64,000 nt of DNA from Methylocystis sp. IM3 (GCF_038070105.1 NZ_JBBPBZ010000004.1:124001-188000); one strand, 5' to 3'; counted from the stretch's first letter, positions 8,044-16,638 are shown. Notes: generated from the sequence alone by a model not told the origin. Numbers and translations: made by a program.

Positions 8044-9753
8044 TCACCGGAACAGCGCCAGCGCCTTCAGCACGGTCATCGACACGCCCCAGGCGAGGGG
8101 GATTCCGACTGCCGCCCAGGCGAGCAGCAACACAGGTGATACTGCCCCGTCGCCGCGGGCGCGGATGGGCATCGCCGGCTCGGTCACGGGTTCCAGCTCG
8201 TCCTCGACGTAATCCTCGAAATCCGCGTGCGGCTCTTTTTCTTCCTCGCGGATGGCGGCGACGCTCGTCTTCTTGGCGGCCGCGACCTCCTCGTCGGTCA
8301 TGTAATATTTTTCGTCGACGGGGCGGACGAGGAGATTGCAGACGAGGCCCGCGAGCAGCAGAGCGGCGAGAACATACATGGTCTGGTTGTAGGCCGCCTC
8401 GCGCGGCACGCCGATCGAGAGCTGATATTCGCGGATGTAGTTCACCAGGACCGGACCGAGCACGCCCGCCGTCGACCAGGCCGTGAGCAGGCGCCCGTGA
8501 ATCGCGCCGACGTAATGGATACCGAAAATATCGGCGAGATAGGCGGGAATGGTCGAGAAGCCGCCGCCATACATGGTGATGATCACTGCGAAGAGCAGCA
8601 CGAAGAGAAAGACGATGCCGCCCTTGGCGGCGAAGGGAACCGCGCCATAGAGCAGCAGGCCGAGCACGAAGAAGATGGCGTAGGTTCCCTTGCGTCCGAA
8701 TGTGTCGGAGGCCGAGGCCCAGCCGATGCGCCCGCCGATGTTGCACAGGCTCAGGAGCCCGGTGAAGCCCGCCGCAATGGCGGCGATCTGCTTCTTCTGG
8801 TCGGCGGTCAGCGCGTCATAGCCGGTGTCTAGCCCGATGAGCCGGCCGCCGAATACCTCCTGCAACATGGGCGAGGCCATGCCGAGCACGCCGATGCCGG
8901 CCGAGACATTGAGGCAGAGCACGCCCCACAGCAGCCAGAACTGTGGGGTCTTCCAGGCCACGTCGAGATGCACATGTCGATGGGTGACGAGGGCGTTGGC
9001 GGCGGGGGCGGGCGGGGTCCAGCCTTTCGGCGCCCAGCCGTCCGGCGGCACGCGATAGCCGAGCGCGCCCGAGACCATGAAGAGGAAATAAATGGCGGCG
9101 AGCGCCACAAAAGTCTGCCAGACGCCGGGCGAGGTCGGGGTGGCGAAGAAGCCCATGAGCTTGTCGGCAAGCGGCGCGCCGATCATGGCGCCGCCGCCGA
9201 AGCCCATGATGGCGAGGCCTGTCGCGAGGCCGCGCCGGTCGGGAAACCATTTGATCAGGGTCGAGACGGGCGAGATGTAGCCAAGTCCGAGTCCGACGCC
9301 GCCGATGACGCCCGAGCCGAGCCAGAGCATCCAGATCTGATGCAGTGAGACGCCGAGCGCCGAGACCAGCAGGCCGCCGCACCAGCAGAAGGCGGCGGCG
9401 AGCCCCGCCTTGCGCGGGCCGGCGCTCTCCAGCCAATGGCCGAAGATCGCGGCCGACGAGCCGAGCAGCACGAAGAACAGCGTGAAGGTCCAGCCGAGCA
9501 TGCTGATCTTCCAGTCGCAATCCGTCGCGACGAGGGTCGAGAAGAAGCCCATGTCGGCCGGGCAGTCCCTGGGCGCGGCGCCGCCGACGACGCGCGAGAG
9601 CGGTAGCCAGAACACCGAGAAGCCATAGGCCATGCCGATGCAGAGATGAATGGCGAGGGCCGCCGGCGGCACGAGCCAGCGATTGAAGGCGGGTGAGGCG
9701 ACGGTGCGCTCGCGGCTGAAAAACGTGCTTTCGCTGGCTGAAAGAAGACTCAT
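8044..9753 (-). CDS. OFA-family MFS transporter (oxalate/formate antiporter type)
   Basis: This 569-residue inner-membrane carrier has about 12-14 hydrophobic helices. Typical OFA segments include GMAYGFSVFWLPLS, GGVGLGLGYISPVSTLIKWF with the PDRRGLATG loop between helices, and the second-half equivalent RIGWASASDTFGRK. An acidic cytoplasmic stretch near 505-535 and a terminal helix extend it beyond the usual length of about 430; such long forms occur in Alphaproteobacteria. The ATG at 9753 follows AGGGAT closely. It is the third gene of the fdsA-fdsD operon, which suggests formate or oxalate as the transported anion. This is context-based; the substrate is not proven. Confidence 0.88.
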   Translation of the reverse strand: MSLLSASESTFFSRERTVASPAFNRWLVPPAALAIHLCIGMAYGFSVFWLPLSRVVGGAAPRDCPADMGFFSTLVATDCDWKISMLGWTFTLFFVLLGSSAAIFGHWLESAGPRKAGLAAAFCWCGGLLVSALGVSLHQIWMLWLGSGVIGGVGLGLGYISPVSTLIKWFPDRRGLATGLAIMGFGGGAMIGAPLADKLMGFFATPTSPGVWQTFVALAAIYFLFMVSGALGYRVPPDGWAPKGWTPPAPAANALVTHRHVHLDVAWKTPQFWLLWGVLCLNVSAGIGVLGMASPMLQEVFGGRLIGLDTGYDALTADQKKQIAAIAAGFTGLLSLCNIGGRIGWASASDTFGRKGTYAIFFVLGLLLYGAVPFAAKGGIVFLFVLLFAVIITMYGGGFSTIPAYLADIFGIHYVGAIHGRLLTAWSTAGVLGPVLVNYIREYQLSIGVPREAAYNQTMYVLAALLLAGLVCNLLVRPVDEKYYMTDEEVAAAKKTSVAAIREEEKEPHADFEDYVEDELEPVTEPAMPIRARGDGAVSPVLLLAWAAVGIPLAWGVSMTVLKALALFR

Positions 9754-9789
9754 ATCCCTATTCCCGGATTTGCTTGGCTTCAAAACCGC

Positions 9790-10053
9790 TCAGGCGCCCA
9801 TCAATATCCAGCGTGCGCTGACCCGGTAACCCCGCGCGTAACGCATCGCATCGTCGGCGGTGATGATGCGGGCGCCGTCCTCGTGCTCAAAATAATCGGG
9901 GCTCTTCCAGCGGAAAAAGGACGCTGCATTGCCGGGGGTCACATATCCAGCCATCTTCCTGGCGCGCACAAGCCTCTCTGCCGCCGCGGCGTCAATGCGC
10001 TCGCGAGGTTCCACGAAGAAGGCGAATTGCTGGTGTCGTTGGGGCGCGTTCAC
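9790..10053 (-). CDS. fdsD: Formate dehydrogenase delta subunit FdsD
   Basis: This 87-residue protein matches FdsD, a small subunit or chaperone found beside NAD-linked molybdenum formate dehydrogenases. Recognisable segments are RLVRARKMAGYVTPGNAASF and the C-terminal GYRVSARWILMG. It begins with GTG at 10053 preceded by a strong GGGAGG site. It lies 45 bases after fdsA and 36 before the transporter gene, as part of one operon. The usual order fdsG-fdsB-fdsA-fdsC-fdsD is incomplete here because fdsC, fdsB and fdsG are absent. Confidence 0.85.
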   Translation of the reverse strand: MNAPQRHQQFAFFVEPRERIDAAAAERLVRARKMAGYVTPGNAASFFRWKSPDYFEHEDGARIITADDAMRYARGYRVSARWILMGA

Positions 10054-10098
10054 TTCTTGCCTCCCGTTCCAACTGGCTTGCTCGCAAAGGTCCGAGCC

Positions 10099-12978
10099 TC
10101 ATTCTGCGGGGGACGAGGCGTTCTCGACTCTGCGGCTGTTCTCCGCCATCTCACGATAGCGCTCCTGCCATTCGGTCGGGCCGTTGGAGGGCGATACCTG
10201 CACCGCGGTCACCTTGTATTCGGGACAGTTCGTCGCCCAGTCCGAATTGTCGGTCGTGACGACATTCGTCTGGCACAAGGGGTGATGGAAGGTCGTGTAG
10301 ACGACGCCGGGCGCCACGCGGTCGGTGATTCTGGCGTGCAGCGTCGTTTCACCGGTGCGGCTTTGCACCCGCACCCAGTCGCCGTCGCGCACCCCGCGCA
10401 GTTCCGCGTCATGGGGATGAATTTCCAACACGTCCTCGGGGTGCCACTGGCTGTTTTCGGTGCGCCGCGTCTGCGCGCCGACATTGTATTGGGACAGAAT
10501 GCGCCCCGTCGTCAGCAGCAGCGGGAAGCGTGGCCCCGTGCGCTCGTCGGTCGGCACATACTCGGTGATGACGAATTTGCCCTTGCCGCGCGCAAAGCCG
10601 TCGATGTGCATGATCGGCATGCCATCCGGCTCCGCGTCCGTGCAGGGCCATTGAACCGAGCCGACCGCGTCGAGCTTCTCGTAGGAAATGCCCGCGAATG
10701 GCGGCGTGAGGCTCGCCATTTCCGCCCAGATCTCGCTCGGATGCGTGTAGTTCCAGCCGCAGCCCATGGCGTTGGCGAGGAGCTGCGTCGCCTCCCAATC
10801 CGCATAGTCCGCCTTCGGGCTCATGACTTTGCGTACGCGTTGCACGCGGCGCTCGGCGTTGATGAAAACGCCGTCCTTCTCCAGAAAGCTCGCGCCGGGT
10901 AGGAAGACATGGGCGTAATTCGCCGTTTCATTCAGGAAAAGATCCTGCACGATGAGACAGTCGAGCGCGCCGAGACCGGCGGAGACATGCTTGATGTCGG
11001 GGTCGGATTGAAGAATGTCCTCGCCCTGCACATAGAGCCCCTTGAAGCGACCTTCGACCGCGGCGTCGAACATGTTCGGGATGCGCAGGCCGGGCTCCGG
11101 ATCGAGCGGAACGCCCCAGGCCTTCTCGAAGAGCTCGCGCGTATCGTCGCTGGAGACGTGCCGGTAGCCGGGATATTCGTGCGGGAAGGAGCCCATGTCG
11201 CAGGAGCCCTGCACATTGTTCTGCCCGCGCAGCGGATTGACGCCCACGCCCTTGCGCCCGAGGTTGCCGGTCGCCATGGCAAGATTGGCGATCGCCATGA
11301 CGGTCGTCGACCCTTGGCTATGTTCGGTGACGCCCAGGCCGTAATAGATGGTGGCGTTGCCGCCGGTCGCGTAAAGCCGCGCCGCGCCGCGCACGAGATG
11401 CGCCGGAACGCCGGTGTATTTTTCGACCGCTTCGGGGCTGTTCCTCTCTTCAGAGACGAAGGCGGCCCAGTCCTGATATTCGTCCCAGTCGCAGCGGGCG
11501 CGGATGAAGTCCTCGTTGACGAGACCTTCCGTCACGATCACGTGCGCCAACGCCGTGACAATCGCTACATTCGTGCCGGGCTTCAACGGCAGATGATAAG
11601 CCGCCTCGATATGCGGCGTGCGGACGAGCTCGGTGCGGCGCGGATCGACGACGATGAGTTTGGCCCCTTCGCGCAGCCGCTTCTTGATCTGCGAGCCGAC
11701 GACTGGATGCGCGTCGGTTGGATTGCAGCCGATGATGAGGATGACGTCGGATTCCTCGACCGAGTCGAAGTCCTGCGTCCCGGCGGATGTGCCGAATGCC
11801 TGGCTGAGCCCGTAGCCGGTCGGCGAATGGCAGACGCGTGCGCAGGTGTCGACATTGTTGTTGCCAAAACCCGCGCGGATGATCTTTTGCATCAGATAGG
11901 TCTCCTCGCAGGTGCAGCGCGAGGAGGTGATGCCGCCGATCGACAGGCGGCCGTATTTTTCCTGAATGTCCTTGAAACGCGACGCGGCGTAGGAGATCGC
12001 CTCCTCCCAGCTTACTTCGCGCCAAGGGTCAGTGATCTTCTCGCGGATCATCGGCGAGAGCACGCGGTCGCGATGTAGGGCGTAGCCATAGGCGAAGCGG
12101 CCCTTGATGCAGCTATGGCCGTGGTTGGCCTTGCCGTCCTTCCAGGGGACCATGCGGACAACCTCTTCGCCCCGCATCTCCGCCTTGAAAGCGCACCCCA
12201 CCCCGCAATAGGCGCAGGTCGTGACCTCCGAATGCTCGGGCTGGCCGATGGCGATGACGGAGTTTTCGATAAGCGTGGCAGTGGGGCAAGCCTGCACACA
12301 GGCGCCGCATGAGACGCATTCCGAGTCCATGAAGGCCTCGTGGACGCCGGGCGCGACGCGCGAGTCGAACCCCCTGCCCTCGATGGTCAATGCGAACTGC
12401 CCCTGCACCTCGGAACAGGCGCGGACGCAGCGGTTGCAGACGATGCATTTGGACGGGTCGTAGGTGAAGTAGGGATTACTGTCGTCCTTCGGCAGCCACT
12501 CGTCGTTGGGCGTCCCATCATTGCGCGCGAAGACATGGTTCTTGCCGTCATAGCCATAGCGCACGTCGCGCAGGCCGACGGCGCCGGCCATGGATTGCAG
12601 CTCGCAATCGCCATTCGCCGCGCAGGTGAGGCAATCCAGCGGATGGTCGGAGATGTAAAGCTCCATGATCCCGCGACGGATGGCGTCGACGCGCTGGCTG
12701 TGCGTCTTCACCGAAATGCCCGGTGCGACAGGCGTGGTGCAGGAGGCGGGCGTGCCGTTGCGGCCCTCGATCTCGATGACGCAGAGACGGCAGGAGCCGA
12801 AGGATTTGATCATGTCGGTGGCGCAGAGTTTCGGGATCTCGATCCCGGTCTCCATCGCCGCCCGCATGATCGACGTGCCCTCGGAGACAGTGACGCTCTT
12901 GCCGTCGATCGTCAGCGTGACGAGGGTCTCAGACCGCGACGCCGGCGTGCCGAAATCGATTTCCTTGATGAGAGTCAT
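10099..12978 (-). CDS. fdsA: Molybdenum formate dehydrogenase catalytic subunit FdsA
   Basis: This 959-residue cytoplasmic subunit oxidises formate at a bis-MGD molybdenum centre. Domains in order are a 2Fe-2S ferredoxin fold (Cys 52, 63, 66, 80), a His-Cys3 4Fe-4S site (His 112, Cys 116, 119, 125), two 4Fe-4S motifs (CIVCNRCVRAC from 178, CVSCGACVQAC from 221), the oxidoreductase Fe4S4 site (Cys 255, 258, 262, 290) and the molybdopterin domains. The probable Mo ligand is Cys 383 in RVCHSPTG, where some family members have selenocysteine. Family enzymes work with FdsB (FMN/NAD) and FdsG; neither is encoded here. Upstream TATA/CG elements near 13217-13251 resemble ModE half-sites. Confidence 0.95.
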   Translation of the reverse strand: MTLIKEIDFGTPASRSETLVTLTIDGKSVTVSEGTSIMRAAMETGIEIPKLCATDMIKSFGSCRLCVIEIEGRNGTPASCTTPVAPGISVKTHSQRVDAIRRGIMELYISDHPLDCLTCAANGDCELQSMAGAVGLRDVRYGYDGKNHVFARNDGTPNDEWLPKDDSNPYFTYDPSKCIVCNRCVRACSEVQGQFALTIEGRGFDSRVAPGVHEAFMDSECVSCGACVQACPTATLIENSVIAIGQPEHSEVTTCAYCGVGCAFKAEMRGEEVVRMVPWKDGKANHGHSCIKGRFAYGYALHRDRVLSPMIREKITDPWREVSWEEAISYAASRFKDIQEKYGRLSIGGITSSRCTCEETYLMQKIIRAGFGNNNVDTCARVCHSPTGYGLSQAFGTSAGTQDFDSVEESDVILIIGCNPTDAHPVVGSQIKKRLREGAKLIVVDPRRTELVRTPHIEAAYHLPLKPGTNVAIVTALAHVIVTEGLVNEDFIRARCDWDEYQDWAAFVSEERNSPEAVEKYTGVPAHLVRGAARLYATGGNATIYYGLGVTEHSQGSTTVMAIANLAMATGNLGRKGVGVNPLRGQNNVQGSCDMGSFPHEYPGYRHVSSDDTRELFEKAWGVPLDPEPGLRIPNMFDAAVEGRFKGLYVQGEDILQSDPDIKHVSAGLGALDCLIVQDLFLNETANYAHVFLPGASFLEKDGVFINAERRVQRVRKVMSPKADYADWEATQLLANAMGCGWNYTHPSEIWAEMASLTPPFAGISYEKLDAVGSVQWPCTDAEPDGMPIMHIDGFARGKGKFVITEYVPTDERTGPRFPLLLTTGRILSQYNVGAQTRRTENSQWHPEDVLEIHPHDAELRGVRDGDWVRVQSRTGETTLHARITDRVAPGVVYTTFHHPLCQTNVVTTDNSDWATNCPEYKVTAVQVSPSNGPTEWQERYREMAENSRRVENASSPAE

Positions 12979-13216
12979 CGTTCAAAATCCTTGCCTGCTC
13001 GGCTTTCCGCGCGCTGCGATCAATCCGCGCCTGTCCTGGTCAGGGCTCATGCGCCGGCGGGGACGCGCGACAGATGACTTAGAAGTATTTTTTGATCAAC
13101 AGCCTAATATCCATGGGGTTATTTGCTTCTAGAATAATGCCGCCCGGCCGGCAAAGACTAGGATTTAGCGGCAATATTCAGCCTATGCTGCAACGCGAAA
13201 ATTCGAATATACGTAA

Positions 13217-13251
13217 CTATAACGACATATATATGTTTTTATTACATAACG
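13217..13251. promoter_or_regulatory. AT-rich elements resembling ModE half-sites upstream of fdsA
   Basis: CTATAACG (13217-13224), CGACATATA (13223-13231) and TACATAACG (13243-13251) each resemble ModE half-sites, the last matching the right half of the E. coli modA operator. The spacing (11 bases between the last two) is not canonical. This is a visual match only. Confidence 0.3.
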
Positions 13252-13484
13252 ATACAGCGATGAATCGAGAATGCAAGCCGGTCTAAGTTTCGAAGCGCCT
13301 TGCGCAGCGCAATTTCCGCTCCAGGGTTTAGGGGGTCATTACTTATCCCTGCAAGGCAAGCGATCATTGACGTCGTCAAGCGTCCGGCAGAAGCCCGTGC
13401 TGGCGGCTTTCCTACAAATTGGCTTGGTTCCGACGGACGTTGCGCGTTAAGCGACGACCCGGCTCCGGTGGTTCCTGTGATAGT

Positions 13485-13509
13485 CGCTATATATAATGAC
13501 AATATAGTG
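13485..13509. promoter_or_regulatory. ModE-type operator upstream of the YqeB-like gene
   Basis: CGCTATATA (13485-13493), a seven-base spacer and AATATAGTG (13501-13509) form an imperfect palindrome with 7 of 9 positions matching. Half-site sequence and spacer length fit the known ModE operator architecture. It lies about 55 bases upstream of the start at 13565, in promoter position. Control by molybdate through the ModE-like protein encoded at 15098 is inferred. Confidence 0.65.
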
Positions 13510-13564
13510 CCTACTGCGATCTGGCCCATGCCTTGCTCCGGCCCTTTTAGAAAGGAGCCTCAGC

Positions 13565-14431
13565 ATGGACGATTTTTGCCCACACGGCTTTCTCTCGGAC
13601 CACGCGGATCCTTACGCCATCATCCTCGGAACCAATGAAATCGCCTCGGCGATCGCGGTCCGGCTTTCCTGGGAGCGCTTCCGGGTCGTCATGAGCCACG
13701 ATCCCTTTCCGCCTGTCATTCGGCGCGGCATGGCCTTCCATGATGCGCTTTATGACGACCGGGCGGCGGTCGACGGCATCCTCGGCAAACGCGCGGAATC
13801 CGCGGTCGAGATCGTCGAGGCGCTCGCAACCTCCGGGGCGGTTGCCGTGACCCCGCTCCAACTGACGGACCTCATCACGCTACGGACCCCGGCCATCGTC
13901 GTCGACGCGCGCATGCAGAAGCACCGGATCACTCCCGATCTTCGTGGCGTCGCGGGGCTTTCAATCGGGATCGGCCCAAGATTCAGCGTCGACCTGAACT
14001 GCGACATTGCGGTCGAGACGCACCCCGCGCGAACGGGCGACCTGGTGGCGGCGGGGGAGACGCTCCGAGCCGATGGCGTCGCCCGCGCGCTCGGCGGGGT
14101 CGGTAGCGAGCGGTTTGTCTATTCGACTGCCCAAGGTGTCTGGCGCACGCCGCTCGACATCGGCGCGATGGTCTTTCGGGGCTATGTCATCGGCTATCTC
14201 GACGGCTTGCCGGTCCGAGCGCCTATGGACGGCCGTCTCCGTGGGATCGCACGAGACGGGACGCTTGCGCCAGGCGGCGTGAAGCTCGCGGAGATCGACC
14301 CGCGCGGACGTCAGGCGTGCTGGACGGGCACGGATGAGCGAGGTCGAGCAATCGCCGTGGCGGTCGTCGAGGCGATCGAAAAAGCGCCTAAGCGCCGCTT
14401 CGCAGTCACCTCGCAATTGATGCCGCATTGA
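13565..14431 (+). CDS. YqeB/EF2563-like molybdenum hydroxylase maturation protein
   Basis: The 288 residues match the EF2563/YqeB family, described in bacteria with (often selenium-dependent) molybdenum hydroxylases. It has a Rossmann-like N-terminal part (DPYAIILGTNEIASAIAVRL), the conserved PAIVVDARMQKH and LSIGIGPRFSVDLNCDIAVE segments, and a biotinyl/lipoyl-like barrel near the end (RAPMDGRLRGI). Family members are thought to help assemble or insert cofactor; the reaction is unknown. It has a good AGGAG ribosome site and lies under the ModE-type box at 13485. It is the first gene of a molybdenum-control group followed by a DUF2478 gene and a split modE. No hydroxylase gene is visible in the window. 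Confidence 0.78.
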   Translation: MDDFCPHGFLSDHADPYAIILGTNEIASAIAVRLSWERFRVVMSHDPFPPVIRRGMAFHDALYDDRAAVDGILGKRAESAVEIVEALATSGAVAVTPLQLTDLITLRTPAIVVDARMQKHRITPDLRGVAGLSIGIGPRFSVDLNCDIAVETHPARTGDLVAAGETLRADGVARALGGVGSERFVYSTAQGVWRTPLDIGAMVFRGYVIGYLDGLPVRAPMDGRLRGIARDGTLAPGGVKLAEIDPRGRQACWTGTDERGRAIAVAVVEAIEKAPKRRFAVTSQLMPH

Positions 14432-14449
14432 TTGAAACCGGAGAGCGCA

Positions 14450-15025
14450 ATGAATTTAGCCGTAAAGCGCATCGCCGCCGTTCAAGGCGCCGCGAGCCCG
14501 TTGATCCAGTCCACGCTGTTGGCTTTCGCTCAACAATTGAGCCGTCAGGGCCTTCGCGTCGCCGGCGTCGTGGAGATTTCTTCGTGTGGAGACGAAGGGC
14601 GCTGCAAGAGCCTCAGCGTTCGCGATCTGGCCTCGGGAGATACCTATCCAATCACTCAGAAGCTCGGCGCAGGTTCGGAGGCCTGCAATCTCGATCCTGG
14701 CGGCCTGGCTCTCGCGTGCGGTGTTATCGAGGACGCTATTCAACGCGGCGTTGACGTGGTCGTTTTGAGCAAGTTCGGCAAGCTCGAAGCCGCCCGCAGC
14801 GGTCTATGCGACGCTTTCCGAGCCGCGATGATGGCTGATATTCCTGTCATTACGGCCGTTTCGCCGCCAGTCGCCGAGGACTGGGATCGATTCGCCGGCG
14901 AACTCGCCCAGTCCGTCGAAGCGCGAGTCGACGCCTTGGCCGAGTGGTGGGAATTCCAGAGCGAACACATTGAATGTGGCCAACGCGCCATTGGAGCCCG
15001 GGCTTCAGCATGGGCGCGTGCATAG
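14450..15025 (+). CDS. DUF2478 protein (putative nucleoside-triphosphatase-like, molybdenum-associated)
   Basis: This 191-residue cytoplasmic protein matches DUF2478, commonly found in molybdate transport or nitrogenase gene neighbourhoods of Alphaproteobacteria. Visible features are the N-terminal AAVQGAASPLIQSTLLAFAQ, GLRVAGVVEI, the conserved Cys segment SCGDEGRCKSL and VVVLSKFGKLEAARSGL. The start ATG at 14450 follows a GGAG site and lies 18 bases after the YqeB-like gene, so they are probably cotranscribed. The function is unknown; an NTPase-like fold is suggested by the pattern. A second family member is encoded nearby on the opposite strand (16079-16594). Confidence 0.75.
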   Translation: MNLAVKRIAAVQGAASPLIQSTLLAFAQQLSRQGLRVAGVVEISSCGDEGRCKSLSVRDLASGDTYPITQKLGAGSEACNLDPGGLALACGVIEDAIQRGVDVVVLSKFGKLEAARSGLCDAFRAAMMADIPVITAVSPPVAEDWDRFAGELAQSVEARVDALAEWWEFQSEHIECGQRAIGARASAWARA

Positions 15026-15097
15026 GGCGGCGCTGTTTTTTGACTTTTGCCGGAATCTAGCAAGATTGGCGCGTCGTTACATTGGACGCCCCTTGCA

Positions 15098-15544
15098 ATG
15101 TCTACATCGAGAAAGATCGACGCCCTCCTTGCGCTGCGAAGCGACGGCAAGCTTCTCGTCGGACGCGACCGAATCAAGGTTCTCGAGGCTGTCGCCAAAC
15201 ACAAGAGCATTTCGAGAGCCGCCAAGGCGGTTGGTTTCAGCTACAAGGCCGCTTGGGACGCCGTGACGGCGATCAACAATCTGCTGCCAAGCCCAGCGTT
15301 CGTGACCAAGGCCGGCGGCAGGAGCGGCGGCGGCGCAGAAGTGACGGCGGAAGGGCTGAAGCTGATCGAGACCTTCCACAGGCTGGAAGAGCGCTTGTCC
15401 AGTGTTTCGTCCATGATCGCCAAGGAGGGCCTGGAGGGAGTGGATGATTTCTCGCTGTGGGGGCTCGGGCTCCGCATTTCGGCGCGCAATGTGTTTCGCG
15501 CCGAGGTCGAGTCAGTCAAGAAATGGCCAGTGGAGTCGAAGTGA
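15098..15544 (+). CDS. modE: ModE-type regulator, DNA-binding part (split gene)
   Basis: The 148-residue product carries the winged helix-turn-helix of ModE, the molybdate-responsive repressor. Segments are LVGRDRIKVLEAVAKHKSIS, AKAVGFSYKAAWDAV and the RSGGGAEVTAEGLKLI loop, and it ends inside the first Mop domain (LRISARNVFRAEVESVKK). The frame then runs into a stop at 15542. The rest of the first Mop domain, and a second one, continue in another frame that starts at an internal ATG at 15523. Intact ModE proteins of about 260 residues read straight through, so this is a frameshifted gene, a deliberate split into two overlapping proteins, or a sequencing error at the AAGAAATGG stretch. Confidence 0.85.
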   Translation: MSTSRKIDALLALRSDGKLLVGRDRIKVLEAVAKHKSISRAAKAVGFSYKAAWDAVTAINNLLPSPAFVTKAGGRSGGGAEVTAEGLKLIETFHRLEERLSSVSSMIAKEGLEGVDDFSLWGLGLRISARNVFRAEVESVKKWPVESK

Positions 15545-15891
15545 CGCTCCAGATCTCGGGCGAGCACAGGCTCTACTCCGTCATCACCAATGAGGCGACG
15601 GCCGATCTCGATCTTCGGCCCGGGCGGAAGGTGATTGCATTGGTGAAGTCGTCCTTCGTTGAACTGGTCCCGTCCATTCAATCTCATAACGACACCCGCA
15701 ATCTCTTTACAGGCGTCGTCTCGCGCCGCACCGATGCGGAAAGAAACTGCGAACTACTGATCGACATCGGCGCCGGAAAAACCATGACGGCCGTCGTGTC
15801 CCGTCGCATTGTTGAGCAGATGGTCGTCGAGGAAGGGAGCCAGGTGACGGCTCATTTTGCGCCAGAAAACGTTATCCTCGCAGCCGACTGA
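15523..15891 (+). CDS. ModE molybdate-binding (di-Mop) part in a second frame
   Basis: This 122-residue frame begins with ATG at 15523, inside the end of the upstream modE frame. It encodes most of one Mop repeat (VTLQISGEHRLYSVITNEAT, then LALVK-type segment VIALVKSSFVELV) and a complete second one (NLFTGVVSRRTDAERNCELL, then VTAHFAPENVILA). In intact ModE these two repeats bind molybdate at the dimer interface. If translated by coupling, it would be a free di-molbindin. If not, the upstream DNA-binding half would lack molybdate sensing. The overlap is 22 bases and the frames differ by one base. Confidence 0.8.
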   Translation: MASGVEVTLQISGEHRLYSVITNEATADLDLRPGRKVIALVKSSFVELVPSIQSHNDTRNLFTGVVSRRTDAERNCELLIDIGAGKTMTAVVSRRIVEQMVVEEGSQVTAHFAPENVILAAD

Positions 15892-16078
15892 CTGCTGGCA
15901 TGTAGCAACGGTCGATAGATTGAATCCGAAATCGCGGGCCATGCTTCATCGACGGCCGAAAGAAGTATGCAAAGCAGGAAGCCAACGACAAAAAGATAGC
16001 CTTTACCGACAACAACTCGACTCGTAGGGGCGTTTAGAGGTTCTCGTTGATGTTGTTTTAGATCGGGAAGAATTCCGC
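15892..16078. other. Convergent intergenic region
   Basis: This short gap lies between the ends of the di-Mop frame and the second DUF2478 gene. No gene or clear terminator hairpin was recognised. Confidence 0.4.
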
Positions 16079-16594
16079 TTATTGATCGCGAATGTCTCTC
16101 CACCAAGCCCGTATGGCCGCCTCGTCTGCAGGCAACGAGACTGCCCCGGGGGCGAGAGCATTCCAAGAATCGCGATGTCTTTCCGAGACCGTGGTCAGTA
16201 CGGGTTTGTGGGCCGTAACCGCCGCTTCGAATGCTGCGGCCAAACCTGCATGCATGGTTTCGAGTTTCCCGAATTTGCTGAGAACGACGAGGTCACAGGC
16301 AGGAAGAGCCTTAAGCACCGCTGCGCAGGCGCTTTCGACGCCGGCGGCGTCGATATCACATGATGTGCCCACCGGCGGAGCATCAAGATGAATCTGGTAA
16401 GTTGCGCCAGAGGTTATATCTCGGAGAAGGCCCGCAGTACAGGTGCGGTCGGATGGACCATGGGGTTCGGCAATGACGCCCGCGATCTTCGTCCCGGAGG
16501 CTTGCCACTCCGCCACCAGCGTCACGAACAAAGACTGAGTGATCGCGCTGTTGGCGCCAACCACTGCGGCAATTTTATCGGTCGCACGCGCCAT
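16079..16594 (-). CDS. Second DUF2478 protein
   Basis: The 171 residues from ATG at 16594 match DUF2478: KIAAVVGANSAITQSLFVTL, SGTKIAGVIAEPHG, the conserved Cys in CTAGLLRDITSGATYQIHLD and CDLVVLSKFGKLETMHAGL. It is a clear paralogue of the protein at 14450-15025 and is transcribed towards it, with the split modE between them. About 40 bases upstream lies TATATATCG (16630-16638), a ModE-like half-site, which suggests molybdenum-linked expression. A longer frame exists upstream but has no ribosome site. The molecular role is unknown. Confidence 0.75.
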   Translation of the reverse strand: MARATDKIAAVVGANSAITQSLFVTLVAEWQASGTKIAGVIAEPHGPSDRTCTAGLLRDITSGATYQIHLDAPPVGTSCDIDAAGVESACAAVLKALPACDLVVLSKFGKLETMHAGLAAAFEAAVTAHKPVLTTVSERHRDSWNALAPGAVSLPADEAAIRAWWRDIRDQ

Positions 16595-16629
16595 TGTTCG
16601 CCTCTTGGCCAACTGAACTGGGACTTGCT

Positions 16630-16638
16630 TATATATCG
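16630..16638. promoter_or_regulatory. Possible ModE half-site
   Basis: TATATATCG (reverse complement CGATATATA) lies about 40 bases upstream of the DUF2478 start. No matching partner half-site at standard spacing was found. Confidence 0.3.

Noticed and set aside
10909..12078. 389-codon plus-strand frame opposite fdsA
   Set aside because: It lies wholly inside fdsA and has an Arg/Asp-rich shadow composition without known motifs.
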